From: a virus
Length of the DNA stretch: 64,000 nucleotides
Direction: 5' to 3' (one strand)
Virus record (IMG/VR): IMGVR_UViG_3300046542_000168
Coordinates: 43,408-107,407 of that record
Part shown: piece by piece, positions 55,294-62,733 of the stretch
Numbering within the stretch: position 1 is the stretch's first letter
Layout: the number at the start of each line of letters is the position of its first letter
The notes under the pieces: model-generated
Seen by the model: the letters and a program-made list of their open reading frames with translations, nothing else
Database searches by the model: none
Told to the model about the DNA's origin: nothing
Position numbers and translations under genes: made by a program

Positions 55294-55578
55294 ATGAACG
55301 CAAGCGAACTCAAGGCAAAGGTAGAGGAAGCCGGACACGAACCGTATTTTTTCAGCCGTAAGACAATGAAAACCTTCGGCGATTCTATGCGGAATTACGG
55401 CGTGCGTTCTGCCGTCATTGTTAGCGAGTATGGCGCCGATGGTAATTACCTTGGCCAGGAAGGCGAGACGGTCGAAGTCTGGGAGCTGTACCGCAAACGT
55501 CCAGTTAGTGGCGGGCTTTCGGGTTCCTCCTATTTCCGTAAAGACAAGTTCAGTCAAGTTTTCCCGAAGGGGGAATAG
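55294..55578 (+). CDS. unknown small early protein
   Basis: A 94-residue protein from ATG 55294 with AAGGGGCAAG upstream. The leader words GCTAAGCAAGGGGCAAG recur behind the promoter at 61905. It contains E-P-Y-F-F-S-R-K-T-M-K-T-F-G-D and Y-G-V-R, a pattern common to a small phage family of unknown function. Confidence 0.75.
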   Translation: MNASELKAKVEEAGHEPYFFSRKTMKTFGDSMRNYGVRSAVIVSEYGADGNYLGQEGETVEVWELYRKRPVSGGLSGSSYFRKDKFSQVFPKGE

Positions 55579-55583
55579 ACCCC

Positions 55584-55940
55584 ATGCATAAGTCTATCTG
55601 CTATCACACTCGGTTAGATGGTAACAATACCATTAAACTGACGGGGGGAAGTTTCAGCGGCTCTATCGATTCCGAAACGGTTAACCGGATTGTAAAGGCG
55701 TTCTTTACTGTTAAAGTAAAACCGTCCGGGCGCCTTGTTTTTGTCGATAAGCAGGAACGTGAAGTTAGTTTGTATCTCTCGATTAGTCCCGACGATACAG
55801 ACGCGGGGAAAGCAGCCCAGGCGGAATACCTGAAAGAGCGGGGCCAACTGCAAAAGGCAGAAGAGGAAAAGGAAAGGCAAATTAACGACCTAATGGGCAG
55901 TTTGTCGAGCGATGAAATTATCAGGCGTCTAACGGAATAA
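55584..55940 (+). CDS. unknown small early protein with C-terminal coiled coil
   Basis: A 118-residue protein, beta-rich up to about 70, then charged helix (Y-L-K-E-R-G-Q-L-Q-K-A-E-E-E-K-E-R) to the end. Confidence 0.72.
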   Translation: MHKSICYHTRLDGNNTIKLTGGSFSGSIDSETVNRIVKAFFTVKVKPSGRLVFVDKQEREVSLYLSISPDDTDAGKAAQAEYLKERGQLQKAEEEKERQINDLMGSLSSDEIIRRLTE

Positions 55941-55950
55941 GGGGGCTTTA

Positions 55951-56232
55951 ATGAAGTTGCCACCCTGGTTAAGACCTAGCCCCCCGCCACTTATCATAGG
56001 GGATAAGTTAGACTTTAACGCCCTATCCCCTGAGCTTGCCGCCATTCTCAAGGCGATTATAGGTAAGCTAGACCGGGAGGATTTAGGGGATCTAGAGCGG
56101 GCCCAGGTAAAGGCCCTATATCAGAAACTGGACGGCCCCACGTACAGGATAGTAACGCGGGGAATGTTCGACACATACGGGGCTCCAGTCGAGCATATAA
56201 AGGGCTTACCACCTGACCCCCGGCGAAAGTAG
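55951..56232 (+). CDS. unknown small early protein
   Basis: A 93-residue protein, Pro-rich start (P-P-W-L-R-P-S-P-P-P) and a helical remainder (L-A-A-I-L-K-A-I-I-G-K-L). AGGGGGC ribosome site. Last gene before a terminator. Confidence 0.7.
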   Translation: MKLPPWLRPSPPPLIIGDKLDFNALSPELAAILKAIIGKLDREDLGDLERAQVKALYQKLDGPTYRIVTRGMFDTYGAPVEHIKGLPPDPRRK

Positions 56233-56349
56233 CCTAGGCCCTGGGGAACGCTCCCAGGGGCCCAGGAAGCGGCCCAGGCTCCCCAGGTAAGCCCCTGGCC
56301 CTACGGCCTATCGGTTTTCTCTTACACTAGCGCCGAAAGTGGTATATTA

Positions 56350-56376
56350 AGCCCCGTCCCCTTGACGGGGCTTTTT
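56350..56376 (+). terminator. intrinsic terminator
   Basis: AGCCCCGT-CCCCTTG-ACGGGGCT then TTTTT. Ends the operon begun at 53548. Confidence 0.88.
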
Positions 56377-56397
56377 AATACACTTAGAATTCCTACC

Positions 56398-56416
56398 GCA
56401 GCATAAGACATGCTGC
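56398..56416 (+). promoter_or_regulatory. early operator, degenerate copy
   Basis: GCAGCAT-AAGAC-ATGCTGC, same dyad as the other early promoters but with weak -35 and -10 matches. Confidence 0.55.
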
Positions 56417-56454
56417 AATAACACAACGTAAAGCTAGGGTAAGGACGTAAGCTA

Positions 56455-56826
56455 GTGAAAAAGAAGTCAGATAATTATGAGCGGTTGCAGTTGGGGTTCC
56501 ACTTGTGGGAGGGGAGCGCTCCGCACCTGGGCCGGTCGCGTAAGGAATCGCAAGCCGACTTGCCTATCAGGGCGAGCGAGCACGATAAGAATTTTGACCT
56601 TTTCAAGCTTACTGACGTGTGGACCCACGACGGCTGGCTAATAACGTCGAGCAGCCTAACCGGGTGCATCGTCCGTTGTAATGTCCGCAAGGGTACTCAA
56701 GTCGGAATGTATGTCGTAGAGGATACCGAACTTTTTTACCACAGTAACAGCGGTTTGCCGCATGAAACTAAATTCGACGACGTACCGACCGCCCTGGGGA
56801 GCGGGCCCAGCATTAAAGCCGCGTAG
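56455..56826 (+). CDS. unknown early protein
   Basis: A 123-residue protein from GTG, basic start (K-K-K-S-D-N-Y-E-R). A weak GGGTAAGGACG lies upstream. Alpha/beta, V-W-T-H-D-G-W-L-I-T-S-S in the middle. Confidence 0.68.
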   Translation: MKKKSDNYERLQLGFHLWEGSAPHLGRSRKESQADLPIRASEHDKNFDLFKLTDVWTHDGWLITSSSLTGCIVRCNVRKGTQVGMYVVEDTELFYHSNSGLPHETKFDDVPTALGSGPSIKAA

Positions 56827-56842
56827 TAATTAATTGTAAAAA

Positions 56843-56890
56843 CCTAGTCTAGTGGGGGTTGTCGGGGAGGCAAAAAGCCACTAGACTAGG
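56843..56890 (+). repeat. 13-bp perfect inverted repeat
   Basis: CCTAGTCTAGTGG (56843-56855) and CCACTAGACTAGG (56878-56890) with a 22-nt loop. Very stable as RNA but with no T-run after it. It may be an mRNA stabiliser, a protein-binding site or a recombination site. Confidence 0.65.
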
Positions 56891-56928
56891 GGCAAGCAAC
56901 AAAAAACGCCCCCAGGGGCACCGGAATT

Positions 56929-56959
56929 CAGTAAGTCAGTAAGCCACGCAAGAAAGGAG
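56929..56959 (+). promoter_or_regulatory. recurring CAGTAAGTCAGTAAG leader with RBS
   Basis: Copy of the leader seen at 101-123, here followed by AAAGGAG ten bases before ATG. Confidence 0.5.
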
Positions 56960-56967
56960 CTAGACCG

Positions 56968-57423
56968 ATGAAATTAACCCCCGTACAAGCCCGCAACAAA
57001 ATCCGCCAGGAACTGGACAAAGGCAACGGTGCATATATTGACGCCCGTTTCTATAACGTCCGCGTATCCGCTGGCGTTCTTCAGGTTAGCTATGATTTTA
57101 AAACCTGGACCGACGTGAAGCCTGGGAGCGAATTCCGTAACTACTGGGGTTCCGCTATGTTCACTTATGAGCTGGAAACTAACTACAAGGCTTTAACTGT
57201 AGTTTCGGCCAGCTTCTATAATCCTGATTCGGAGTTTGTTAAACCCTGGGCCGAAACTTTCCAGGCCGGGGCTATGATCGAAGTTGTACGCGAAACCGCG
57301 ACACTTTATGTCATAGCCCCCATGGGCTTCGAACAAAAGGTTAATAAGTCCACCGGCTTGTTGGTCGCTTATAAGGGTTCGAAAACTTCCGTACAGTTTC
57401 AGGCACCTGGGGCAGGGGTTTAA
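56968..57423 (+). CDS. unknown early protein
   Basis: A 151-residue beta-rich protein. N-terminal helix (P-V-Q-A-R-N-K-I-R-Q-E-L), then strands such as V-R-V-S-A-G-V-L-Q-V-S-Y. The leader suggests strong expression. Unknown. Confidence 0.78.
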   Translation: MKLTPVQARNKIRQELDKGNGAYIDARFYNVRVSAGVLQVSYDFKTWTDVKPGSEFRNYWGSAMFTYELETNYKALTVVSASFYNPDSEFVKPWAETFQAGAMIEVVRETATLYVIAPMGFEQKVNKSTGLLVAYKGSKTSVQFQAPGAGV

Positions 57424-57425
57424 TC

Positions 57426-58022
57426 ATGGCTAAGACTAAAGCGTATTACCACCTTAAAGGCGTTAACGACTTCGAAGCCGGGAAGCCTTGCGCCCCTGCT
57501 AGCGAATCCTGGCAGAGTGTGGCTTATGTCACTGGCTACAAGTCCGCTCAAGTTGATAAAAAGAACCGTGAGCAAGCGGAACATATATACGCGACCACGG
57601 ACATTATTAAGCATGATGTCGAATCGTTCGTTAATGGTTATTTAGTCGCGGCTCTATGGTCCTCTAGCGATACGCTCCCAGGTAAAGACGGGGAGGAAGG
57701 CGAGACGGTTAACCTAGATAATTTCGATTGGGCAGACGGCCAGGAAGCAAAGTTAATGGGCGATTGTCTGGCGTTTATCCAGGCCAATGCAGCCGACTTA
57801 ATCCATTATGAACAAGTTAAAACGCATGCCCCTGGTTATGGTGCCTGGGAGTGTGCCGGCCACGACTTTTGGCTTACCCGTAACGGCCATGGGGCTGGAT
57901 TCTGGGATAGAGGGCTAGGGGAGCTAGGCCAACGCCTTACAGAAGCATGTAAAGCGTTTAGCGGGGTTGACCTGTACCTGGGCGACGATGAGCAAGTATA
58001 CGCTAGCGGCCTGGGGGGTTAA
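57426..58022 (+). CDS. early protein with RMF-like N terminus
   Basis: A 198-residue protein. The first 45 residues (A-K-T-K-A-Y...S-W-Q-S-V-A-Y-V-T-G-Y-K-S-A) recall the ribosome modulation factor fold and align with the N terminus of the next protein. The C-terminal half (H-D-F-W-L-T-R-N-G-H-G-A-G-F-W-D-R with D-L-Y-L-G-D-D) is a known phage family without function. Two-domain fusion; role unknown. Confidence 0.75.
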   Translation: MAKTKAYYHLKGVNDFEAGKPCAPASESWQSVAYVTGYKSAQVDKKNREQAEHIYATTDIIKHDVESFVNGYLVAALWSSSDTLPGKDGEEGETVNLDNFDWADGQEAKLMGDCLAFIQANAADLIHYEQVKTHAPGYGAWECAGHDFWLTRNGHGAGFWDRGLGELGQRLTEACKAFSGVDLYLGDDEQVYASGLGG

Positions 58023-58025
58023 GTT

Positions 58026-58586
58026 ATGGCTAAGTCTAAAGCTGATTTTGTCGCTGAAGGGCGGGCGTCTTATAATCACCCGTCGCGGGTTAGTGGCTCG
58101 ATTACAGATACAACGATGGCACTTTTCGGCCTGGGGCATTCCTGGCAAGCTAAAGCCTTTGCAGAAGGCTGGAAAGCGGCCCATGCTGAAACTAAGCAGG
58201 AAGGCGAGCAAGCCCCCCAGGCTGCCCAGGTAGTCGCCACACAAGGCGAGACTATTCAAGTCCCGACAACTAAAGGGAATACGCCCGTTGAGATCCTGGC
58301 GGAATACGTGTGGCCAGTTAATGGCTCTACTATCCGCTTTGTCTTACATATTGAGCCCAGCGGCCAGGACCGTCTAACTGTTAGCGAATATCGTACCGGA
58401 TTCGGGTTAGGTAATGTCCGCATGCAGTGGGATCTATTCCGGCGATTGTCGGACGGATACACGAAAAAAGACCTAGCCCGCTTTTGTGAGGCTCAAGTAT
58501 TGGAAGTTATCCTAAAGCATGGGACTGATAAGCTAGTCCAGGCCCTGGCGGATAAACCCACTATTAACTCCCAGGGGGGCAACTAA
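58026..58586 (+). CDS. early protein with RMF-like N terminus
   Basis: A 186-residue protein. N-terminal A-E-G-R-A-S-Y-N-H-P...H-S-W-Q-A-K-A-F-A-E-G-W-K-A-A matches the preceding protein and the RMF/CrpP-like pattern (small Trp-rich helical pair). Linker about 55-75, then an alpha/beta domain with a final helical segment. Ribosome contact is an inference from the domain only. Confidence 0.72.
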   Translation: MAKSKADFVAEGRASYNHPSRVSGSITDTTMALFGLGHSWQAKAFAEGWKAAHAETKQEGEQAPQAAQVVATQGETIQVPTTKGNTPVEILAEYVWPVNGSTIRFVLHIEPSGQDRLTVSEYRTGFGLGNVRMQWDLFRRLSDGYTKKDLARFCEAQVLEVILKHGTDKLVQALADKPTINSQGGN

Positions 58587-58904
58587 ATGCCCATCCTACT
58601 GTCACAAACTTATGAGATTGTAACCGAGGAAAGTGCCCAGGACGGGGAAGCGGCAGAAAACGGGTTCGACTTTGAAAACGTAAGTTACGGCTTTCGTGAA
58701 CTTGTGGACTATATCGATTCCGAAGGTTTTAACGTACCTTCTTGCTCCCCTGGCGTTCCTGGCTGGCTTTCAACTCAAGTTATAGAGGATCGCGCATACT
58801 TCGAACGGGGCGAGCATAGAACGCTTTCCTTGCATCCTGGGAAAGATAAGCGTTCCCAGAAGTACTGGGCTAAAGCTTGTCGGGCTGCTGGGGTTATCAA
58901 ATGA
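58587..58904 (+). CDS. conserved early protein of unknown function
   Basis: A 105-residue protein with Y-E-I-V-T-E-E-S-A-Q-D-G-E-A, S-Y-G-F-R-E-L-V, C-S-P and a late K-Y-W-A-K-A-C-R-A-A-G. This set of motifs recurs in proteins of many plasmids and phages. Overlaps the next start (ATGA). Confidence 0.78.
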   Translation: MPILLSQTYEIVTEESAQDGEAAENGFDFENVSYGFRELVDYIDSEGFNVPSCSPGVPGWLSTQVIEDRAYFERGEHRTLSLHPGKDKRSQKYWAKACRAAGVIK

Positions 58905-59095
58905 TAGAGCGTAACCGTAACCCCATTGGCCGCTTAGGTAATATCGTTTTCGGGCTGGCCACCCTGGCAGACGGGTTAATCCGGGTAATTAGCCTGGGTT
59001 ATTTACATACGCGCTTCCCGGTCAACCTGTCTAAAAGCCAAACAAAACGCTATTTAATGCGGATAAAAGCCGCTAGGGTAGTGGGCAAGCAATGA
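58901..59095 (+). CDS. small membrane-associated protein
   Basis: A 64-residue protein from ATG 58901 (ATGA overlap). One moderately hydrophobic segment (13-30, I-V-F-G-L-A-T-L-A-D-G-L-I) and a basic tail. Confidence 0.65.
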   Translation: MIERNRNPIGRLGNIVFGLATLADGLIRVISLGYLHTRFPVNLSKSQTKRYLMRIKAARVVGKQ

Positions 59096-59472
59096 CAAGC
59101 AAGGCGCTAGACCGGATAATGGGACGCCTAGATAAGGCGCTTGCAAAGGCTATGCAGATAGCCCTAACCGAGATTGAAAAGGAGGCCAGGAAGGCTATAG
59201 AGGCTAGCCCGGATACAGTTAAAAGCTTTTGTATGGCAATGGGGAGTGCATCTTTCCACGTTGTCTGGCTTGAAAACTGGGACGGGGAGCCGATGCCTAG
59301 GGATGAGCATATAAACCCGGATGAATTCGAAAAGTATGGGCATATAAACCGCCATGCTGGAAATATTGCAAAGCTGTTAAATGAATATAATTGTATGTTG
59401 CGGCTTACCGGCTATCCGATGAAAATAGTACGCGACGACGACGGCGAACTTATTAAACTTAAAGACTGGTGA
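59092..59472 (+). CDS. unknown early protein
   Basis: A 126-residue protein, helical N terminus (R-L-D-K-A-L-A-K-A-M-Q), H-V-V-W-L-E-N-W in the middle, acidic end (D-D-D-G-E). Coupled to the previous gene by ATGA. Confidence 0.72.
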   Translation: MTSKALDRIMGRLDKALAKAMQIALTEIEKEARKAIEASPDTVKSFCMAMGSASFHVVWLENWDGEPMPRDEHINPDEFEKYGHINRHAGNIAKLLNEYNCMLRLTGYPMKIVRDDDGELIKLKDW

Positions 59473-59476
59473 ACCT

Positions 59477-59755
59477 ATGACGACTCAATCAATTCCTTTA
59501 GATCAACTGCAAACTGTACTAGAACATAAGTTCCAGTTTCGCCATATTAAAAACGCCAGGACTGCTAAAGGCTTTTTTGTAAAATTGGAACGGTGCCCGC
59601 TCCCCATCTATAACGATAATGCGGAATATTCCGGGGCCGATCTATTGTCTATGCTGGGCAAGCTAACCGAGTGGGAAAAGACTATTGCAGAATGTAGGGA
59701 AGGACTCTATGACGCTCTAGCAGCCCAGGTAAAGGCCCAGCAAGCTAACCGCTAA
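59477..59755 (+). CDS. unknown small early protein
   Basis: A 92-residue protein, mixed, with a C-terminal helix (E-W-E-K-T-I-A-E-C-R-E-G-L-Y-D-A-L). Last gene before a terminator. Confidence 0.7.
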   Translation: MTTQSIPLDQLQTVLEHKFQFRHIKNARTAKGFFVKLERCPLPIYNDNAEYSGADLLSMLGKLTEWEKTIAECREGLYDALAAQVKAQQANR

Positions 59756-59769
59756 GCTTTAAACCTATC

Positions 59770-59802
59770 GCCCCGCCTGGGCTTACCTGGGCGGGGCTTT
59801 TT
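59770..59802 (+). terminator. intrinsic terminator
   Basis: GCCCCGCC/GGCGGGGC with a 12-nt loop and TTTTTATT. Confidence 0.85.
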
Positions 59803-59881
59803 ATTGCCCAGGCGTTAACGATCGTTTGACGGCCCCAGGGGGACTAAGTAGCATTCCGCTATCATGGTAGGAGGTAGGCAA

Positions 59882-60091
59882 GTGAGGGCGTTTCAAACCG
59901 CGTTATTGACTATTTGTGTCGTGCTAGTGGGGGCTAGGCTAGCGGTTAGCTTTAAACAGTCTGTAGAGCCCCAGGAAGCGGCCCAGGTAAGGCCGGACAA
60001 TCCAGACCTATCCCAGGTAGCGGAAAGGGCGGGGACTGCCCACCTATGCCGGGAATCGCCATTCCTAACCGTGTGCAGCCAGATTTTCTAA
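59882..60091 (+). CDS. small exported or membrane protein
   Basis: A 69-residue protein from GTG 59882, chosen because AGGAGG lies seven bases upstream; an ATG six codons earlier would put the AGGAGG inside the gene. Signal-like hydrophobic start (L-L-T-I-C-V-V-L-V-G-A-R-L), then a soluble part with two cysteines near the end. Confidence 0.6.
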   Translation: MRAFQTALLTICVVLVGARLAVSFKQSVEPQEAAQVRPDNPDLSQVAERAGTAHLCRESPFLTVCSQIF

Positions 60092-60108
60092 AGGATGAAA
60101 ATAAGCTA

Positions 60109-60137
60109 TTGCAGCATGCGGCATGCTGCTATAGAAT
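60109..60137 (+). promoter_or_regulatory. early promoter with embedded palindrome
   Basis: TTGCAG-17-TAGAAT with GCAGCATG-CGG-CATGCTGC (60111-60129) between the boxes. Confidence 0.7.
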
Positions 60138-60173
60138 GCTAAGCACGGGGACGGCAAAGGGCCTAACCGCTAA

Positions 60174-60190
60174 GCCTAGTAAGGCAAAGG
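60174..60190 (+). promoter_or_regulatory. GCC-AGTA-GGC AAAGG leader
   Basis: GCCTAGTAAGGCAAAGG directly before the Shine-Dalgarno GGAAG of the next gene. Confidence 0.5.
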
Positions 60191-60200
60191 AAGCTAAAAA

Positions 60201-60695
60201 ATGAACATTATGAAATTCGCCCACTTTACCGCTAAACGTGACCGCGCCACCTATCCAACCCTGTACAAGTCCTATCGTGAGGCGCTTTCGTTCAAACTGT
60301 ATAAAGCCCATCAGATGGTTCGCCGTGGGGAATGCCTGGAAGCGGCAGTAACCGAACTTAAGAAAATCGACCGTCGCATTGCTGGGGAAAAGGCAGTTGT
60401 ACGCGCAGCCGTTCGCAATGCCATTAAGTTGGGCCACGCTGTTAGCTTGTACGATGGGGAAGAGTGGTGTGTTAAAGGTTCCACTAGTGAAAAAGAAGTT
60501 ATGGAAAACATATACGCGACCGATATGGAAACGTTGAGTTTCCGCAACTCTACAGGCGTAGTCGGAAAGGTTTATCTAGTTTACGGGAATAGCGCTAGTG
60601 AGGTTATTTCCGATCATACCGACTCTGAAGCCGTGGATATTATCCTGGCCCCTGCTAATCGTCGGGCTGATAAATATGCGGCCCTGGGCCTGTAA
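60201..60695 (+). CDS. conserved early protein of unknown function
   Basis: A 164-residue protein. N-terminal helices up to 60, then A-V-S-L-Y-D-G-E-E-W-C-V-K-G-S-T and a late V-I-S-D-H-T-D. The D-G-E-E...S-T-...I-S-D-x-T arrangement is familiar from plasmid and phage hypothetical proteins. Start: ATG 60201 or 60210. Confidence 0.8.
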   Translation: MNIMKFAHFTAKRDRATYPTLYKSYREALSFKLYKAHQMVRRGECLEAAVTELKKIDRRIAGEKAVVRAAVRNAIKLGHAVSLYDGEEWCVKGSTSEKEVMENIYATDMETLSFRNSTGVVGKVYLVYGNSASEVISDHTDSEAVDIILAPANRRADKYAALGL

Positions 60696-60707
60696 GTAAA
60701 CAATCCA

Positions 60708-60727
60708 GCCCAGGCGAAAGCCTGGGC
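60708..60727 (+). other. 8-bp GAAA-loop hairpin
   Basis: GCCCAGGC-GAAA-GCCTGGGC, very stable but without T-run. Lies between two genes; may protect mRNA. Confidence 0.5.
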
Positions 60728-60733
60728 CCCCTG

Positions 60734-60750
60734 GTAAGTCAGTAAGGAAG
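60734..60750 (+). promoter_or_regulatory. CAGTAAG-type leader
   Basis: GTAAGTCAGTAAGGAAG, fourth copy of the leader family, supplying AAGGAAG. Confidence 0.45.
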
Positions 60751-60757
60751 CGCAATT

Positions 60758-61180
60758 ATGAATGCTATGTCTCTAGCCCATAACTTGACTAAGGCCCATA
60801 ACCTGGGCGCGGCAGTTCGCAACTATAAGGAAAGTTTTTCTAACTTCCTGGCCCATTCCCACAAAGTGGAAAAGCAAGTTGTAAAGCGTGACGCTAAGTA
60901 TCTAATTACTTACCCTGTAGCGCGTGGCTTCGCGATTGTCGATATCCGCAACTTGCCAGTGTTTAGCGCTTCCCGCGACGTTATCATGGTGGGGGTTGAT
61001 AACTGGACTATTAAGGGGAATGTTCGGACCCGCCACGGCTGGAATATTGAAAGCCATTCCGGTTATTACCTGGACTGGCTTAATGAAAGCCTGGGGCAGT
61101 TCGTTAACTTCGCCGGGGAATATCGGGAACTTTGCTTGCTACTTGAATTTAACGGCAATCTGTACCGCTTAACTAAGTAA
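60758..61180 (+). CDS. unknown early protein
   Basis: A 140-residue protein with an N-terminal helix pair and a beta-rich half (G-F-A-I-V-D-I-R-N-L-P-V-F, V-D-N-W-T-I-K-G-N). May be a distant relative of the product at 60201 (both have a short W-[TC]-[IV]-K-G motif). Confidence 0.77.
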   Translation: MNAMSLAHNLTKAHNLGAAVRNYKESFSNFLAHSHKVEKQVVKRDAKYLITYPVARGFAIVDIRNLPVFSASRDVIMVGVDNWTIKGNVRTRHGWNIESHSGYYLDWLNESLGQFVNFAGEYRELCLLLEFNGNLYRLTK

Positions 61181-61190
61181 GGGGCTTACT

Positions 61191-61385
61191 ATGGCACGCC
61201 GTGCGAATTATCTAACCCGTGGTCAATACTGCGCCCTGATTAGGGCCCAGCATGATGCAATAAACGCGGCAATAGAGTGCCGTCTGCCTGTTACGTGCCT
61301 AGACTCTATTTTTGATTGTGCAGTGACCTGGGATAGTGGTTATTCGTGCTACACTATCCACCACAAACGAAAGTACAATTTTTAA
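61191..61385 (+). CDS. unknown small basic protein
   Basis: A 64-residue protein with four cysteines (Y-C-A-L, E-C, T-C, D-C, plus S-C-Y), basic termini. AAGGGGC ribosome site. Confidence 0.65.
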   Translation: MARRANYLTRGQYCALIRAQHDAINAAIECRLPVTCLDSIFDCAVTWDSGYSCYTIHHKRKYNF

Positions 61386-61396
61386 CCGAGGTTCAA

Positions 61397-61615
61397 ATGT
61401 CACTCCCAGTAGTTAAAGTTTTCGAAGGCGGCGAAGTGCAAGCCGTTGTAAAGCGCGATGCCAAGTGGGATGAATACGTTGTCGAATTCTGGATTCGCGA
61501 AAAGGTACAGGGCCGATTTGCCCACCGGCCCCAGGCTGATTACCGCACTAGTGATAAGCAGGACGCGCTAGACACGGCAAAGGCCGCTGCAAACTCCCGT
61601 GATTTACAGCGCTAG
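61397..61615 (+). CDS. unknown small early protein
   Basis: A 72-residue protein from ATG 61397 after CGAGGTTC. Strand-rich first half, then K-Q-D-A-L-D-T-A-K-A-A helix. Confidence 0.67.
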   Translation: MSLPVVKVFEGGEVQAVVKRDAKWDEYVVEFWIREKVQGRFAHRPQADYRTSDKQDALDTAKAAANSRDLQR

Positions 61616-61680
61616 CGTCTAACCCCTACAATCGAGCCAGGGCGGGAAGTGGCCCCCCTGGTTAGATGGTAAGGCAAGGA

Positions 61681-61890
61681 ATGGCACTTAGTAAGCTTGA
61701 TTCGATAGCCCAGGGCGTGACCCTGGCAATGGTTGCGGCCCTCAAGCAATACGCCCAGGACACGCAAGCGGGAAGCTTTAGCGATACAGAATTAACCGAC
61801 CTGCTAGCCCAGCACAGTGGGAGCATGGTTCTAGCCCTGGCATACCTGCAAGCCCAGGGGGAAAGGCGCCGGGGCCCATCTAGAAAATAG
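61681..61890 (+). CDS. unknown small helical protein
   Basis: A 69-residue protein starting at ATG 61681 (AAGGCAAGGA upstream). Helical throughout with a basic tail R-R-R-G-P-S-R-K. Confidence 0.65.
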   Translation: MALSKLDSIAQGVTLAMVAALKQYAQDTQAGSFSDTELTDLLAQHSGSMVLALAYLQAQGERRRGPSRK

Positions 61891-61904
61891 TTTATCTTTC
61901 CTTA

Positions 61905-61933
61905 TTGCAGCATGAGACATGCTGCTATAGAAT
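61905..61933 (+). promoter_or_regulatory. early promoter with embedded palindrome
   Basis: TTGCAG-17-TAGAAT with GCAGCATG-AGA-CATGCTGC (61907-61925). Confidence 0.7.
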
Positions 61934-61969
61934 GCTAAGCAAGGGGCAAGGCAAGGGCCAGCCCGGAAA

Positions 61970-61986
61970 GCCTAGTAAGGCAAAGG
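61970..61986 (+). promoter_or_regulatory. GCC-AGTA-GGC AAAGG leader
   Basis: GCCTAGTAAGGCAAAGG ten bases before ATG, identical to the copy at 60174. Confidence 0.5.
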
Positions 61987-61995
61987 AAATAGAAA

Positions 61996-62388
61996 ATGAA
62001 TGCTCAAGACAAACAATCGATTCTGCTGGCTGCCCGTATCGCTAACTACTGCCGTAGCAATGCCCTTTCCCTGGGCGGTCTGGTTGACCGTATCGCTGAA
62101 GACTACCGTTTGACCCAGGCAAATGCAGACGCGGTAATCGAGTATTGCCAGGACCATTGCCTAACCCTAAACGGCCTGCTTAGCGAAATCGCCATCTACG
62201 CTAACGAACTTAACGAACTGGCTAGCGTAGCCAATGAAATTAAAGGCGTAGCGGCTGAATATATCGATGAGCGTTACGACGAATTAACCGAGGTAGAAAA
62301 AGCCTGCTTAGTTGAAATCACCACTAGCGTTTCAATATCTAACAGCCGAATTATTGAGCTGTTCAAGGCTAGCGGTCTGACTTATTAA
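61996..62388 (+). CDS. unknown helical early protein
   Basis: A 130-residue, almost all-helical acidic protein (S-L-G-G-L-V-D-R-I-A-E-D-Y, N-E-L-N-E-L-A-S-V). Internal similarity between A-L-S-L-G-G-L and C-L-T-L-N-G-L suggests two helical repeats. First gene of its operon. Confidence 0.78.
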   Translation: MNAQDKQSILLAARIANYCRSNALSLGGLVDRIAEDYRLTQANADAVIEYCQDHCLTLNGLLSEIAIYANELNELASVANEIKGVAAEYIDERYDELTEVEKACLVEITTSVSISNSRIIELFKASGLTY

Positions 62389-62400
62389 CGCAACTTTTCA

Positions 62401-62421
62401 GGGGGAACTTTGTTCCCCCTT
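62401..62421 (+). terminator. hairpin between early genes
   Basis: GGGGGAAC-TTT-GTTCCCCC then TTCC; probably attenuates. Confidence 0.5.
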
Positions 62422-62438
62422 CCTGGGAGTAACTTGTA

Positions 62439-62729
62439 ATGACTATGACCGAATTTCTCGCTAATCCAATGGCCCCCGTCGCTATTACCTTTTTCGTTCT
62501 GATGGTCGGTTTTATTGTCGCCCTGGCTTGCCAGTCGAGCGAGCCAACCCCGGAATATCTCCGCATCATGGCCGAACATAACGCCCGCATGGCTGCCTGG
62601 GAGGCTGAAGCCCCGGCCAGGGCTGAAGCATATAAAGCCCAGTATGCCGCACGCCTGGAAACAATGCGCCAGGAATCAGAAGCCCGCCTAGCTTCCTGGC
62701 GTGCTGGCCTTGCGAACAAAGGGGAATAA
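62439..62729 (+). CDS. membrane-anchored coiled-coil protein
   Basis: A 96-residue protein. One span (12-31, V-A-I-T-F-F-V-L-M-V-G-F-I-V-A-L-A) ends at Cys32 in a lipobox-like A-L-A-C, then an Ala/Glu/Arg coiled coil. Either a single-span anchor or a lipoprotein. Confidence 0.7.
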   Translation: MTMTEFLANPMAPVAITFFVLMVGFIVALACQSSEPTPEYLRIMAEHNARMAAWEAEAPARAEAYKAQYAARLETMRQESEARLASWRAGLANKGE

Positions 62730-62733
62730 GACG

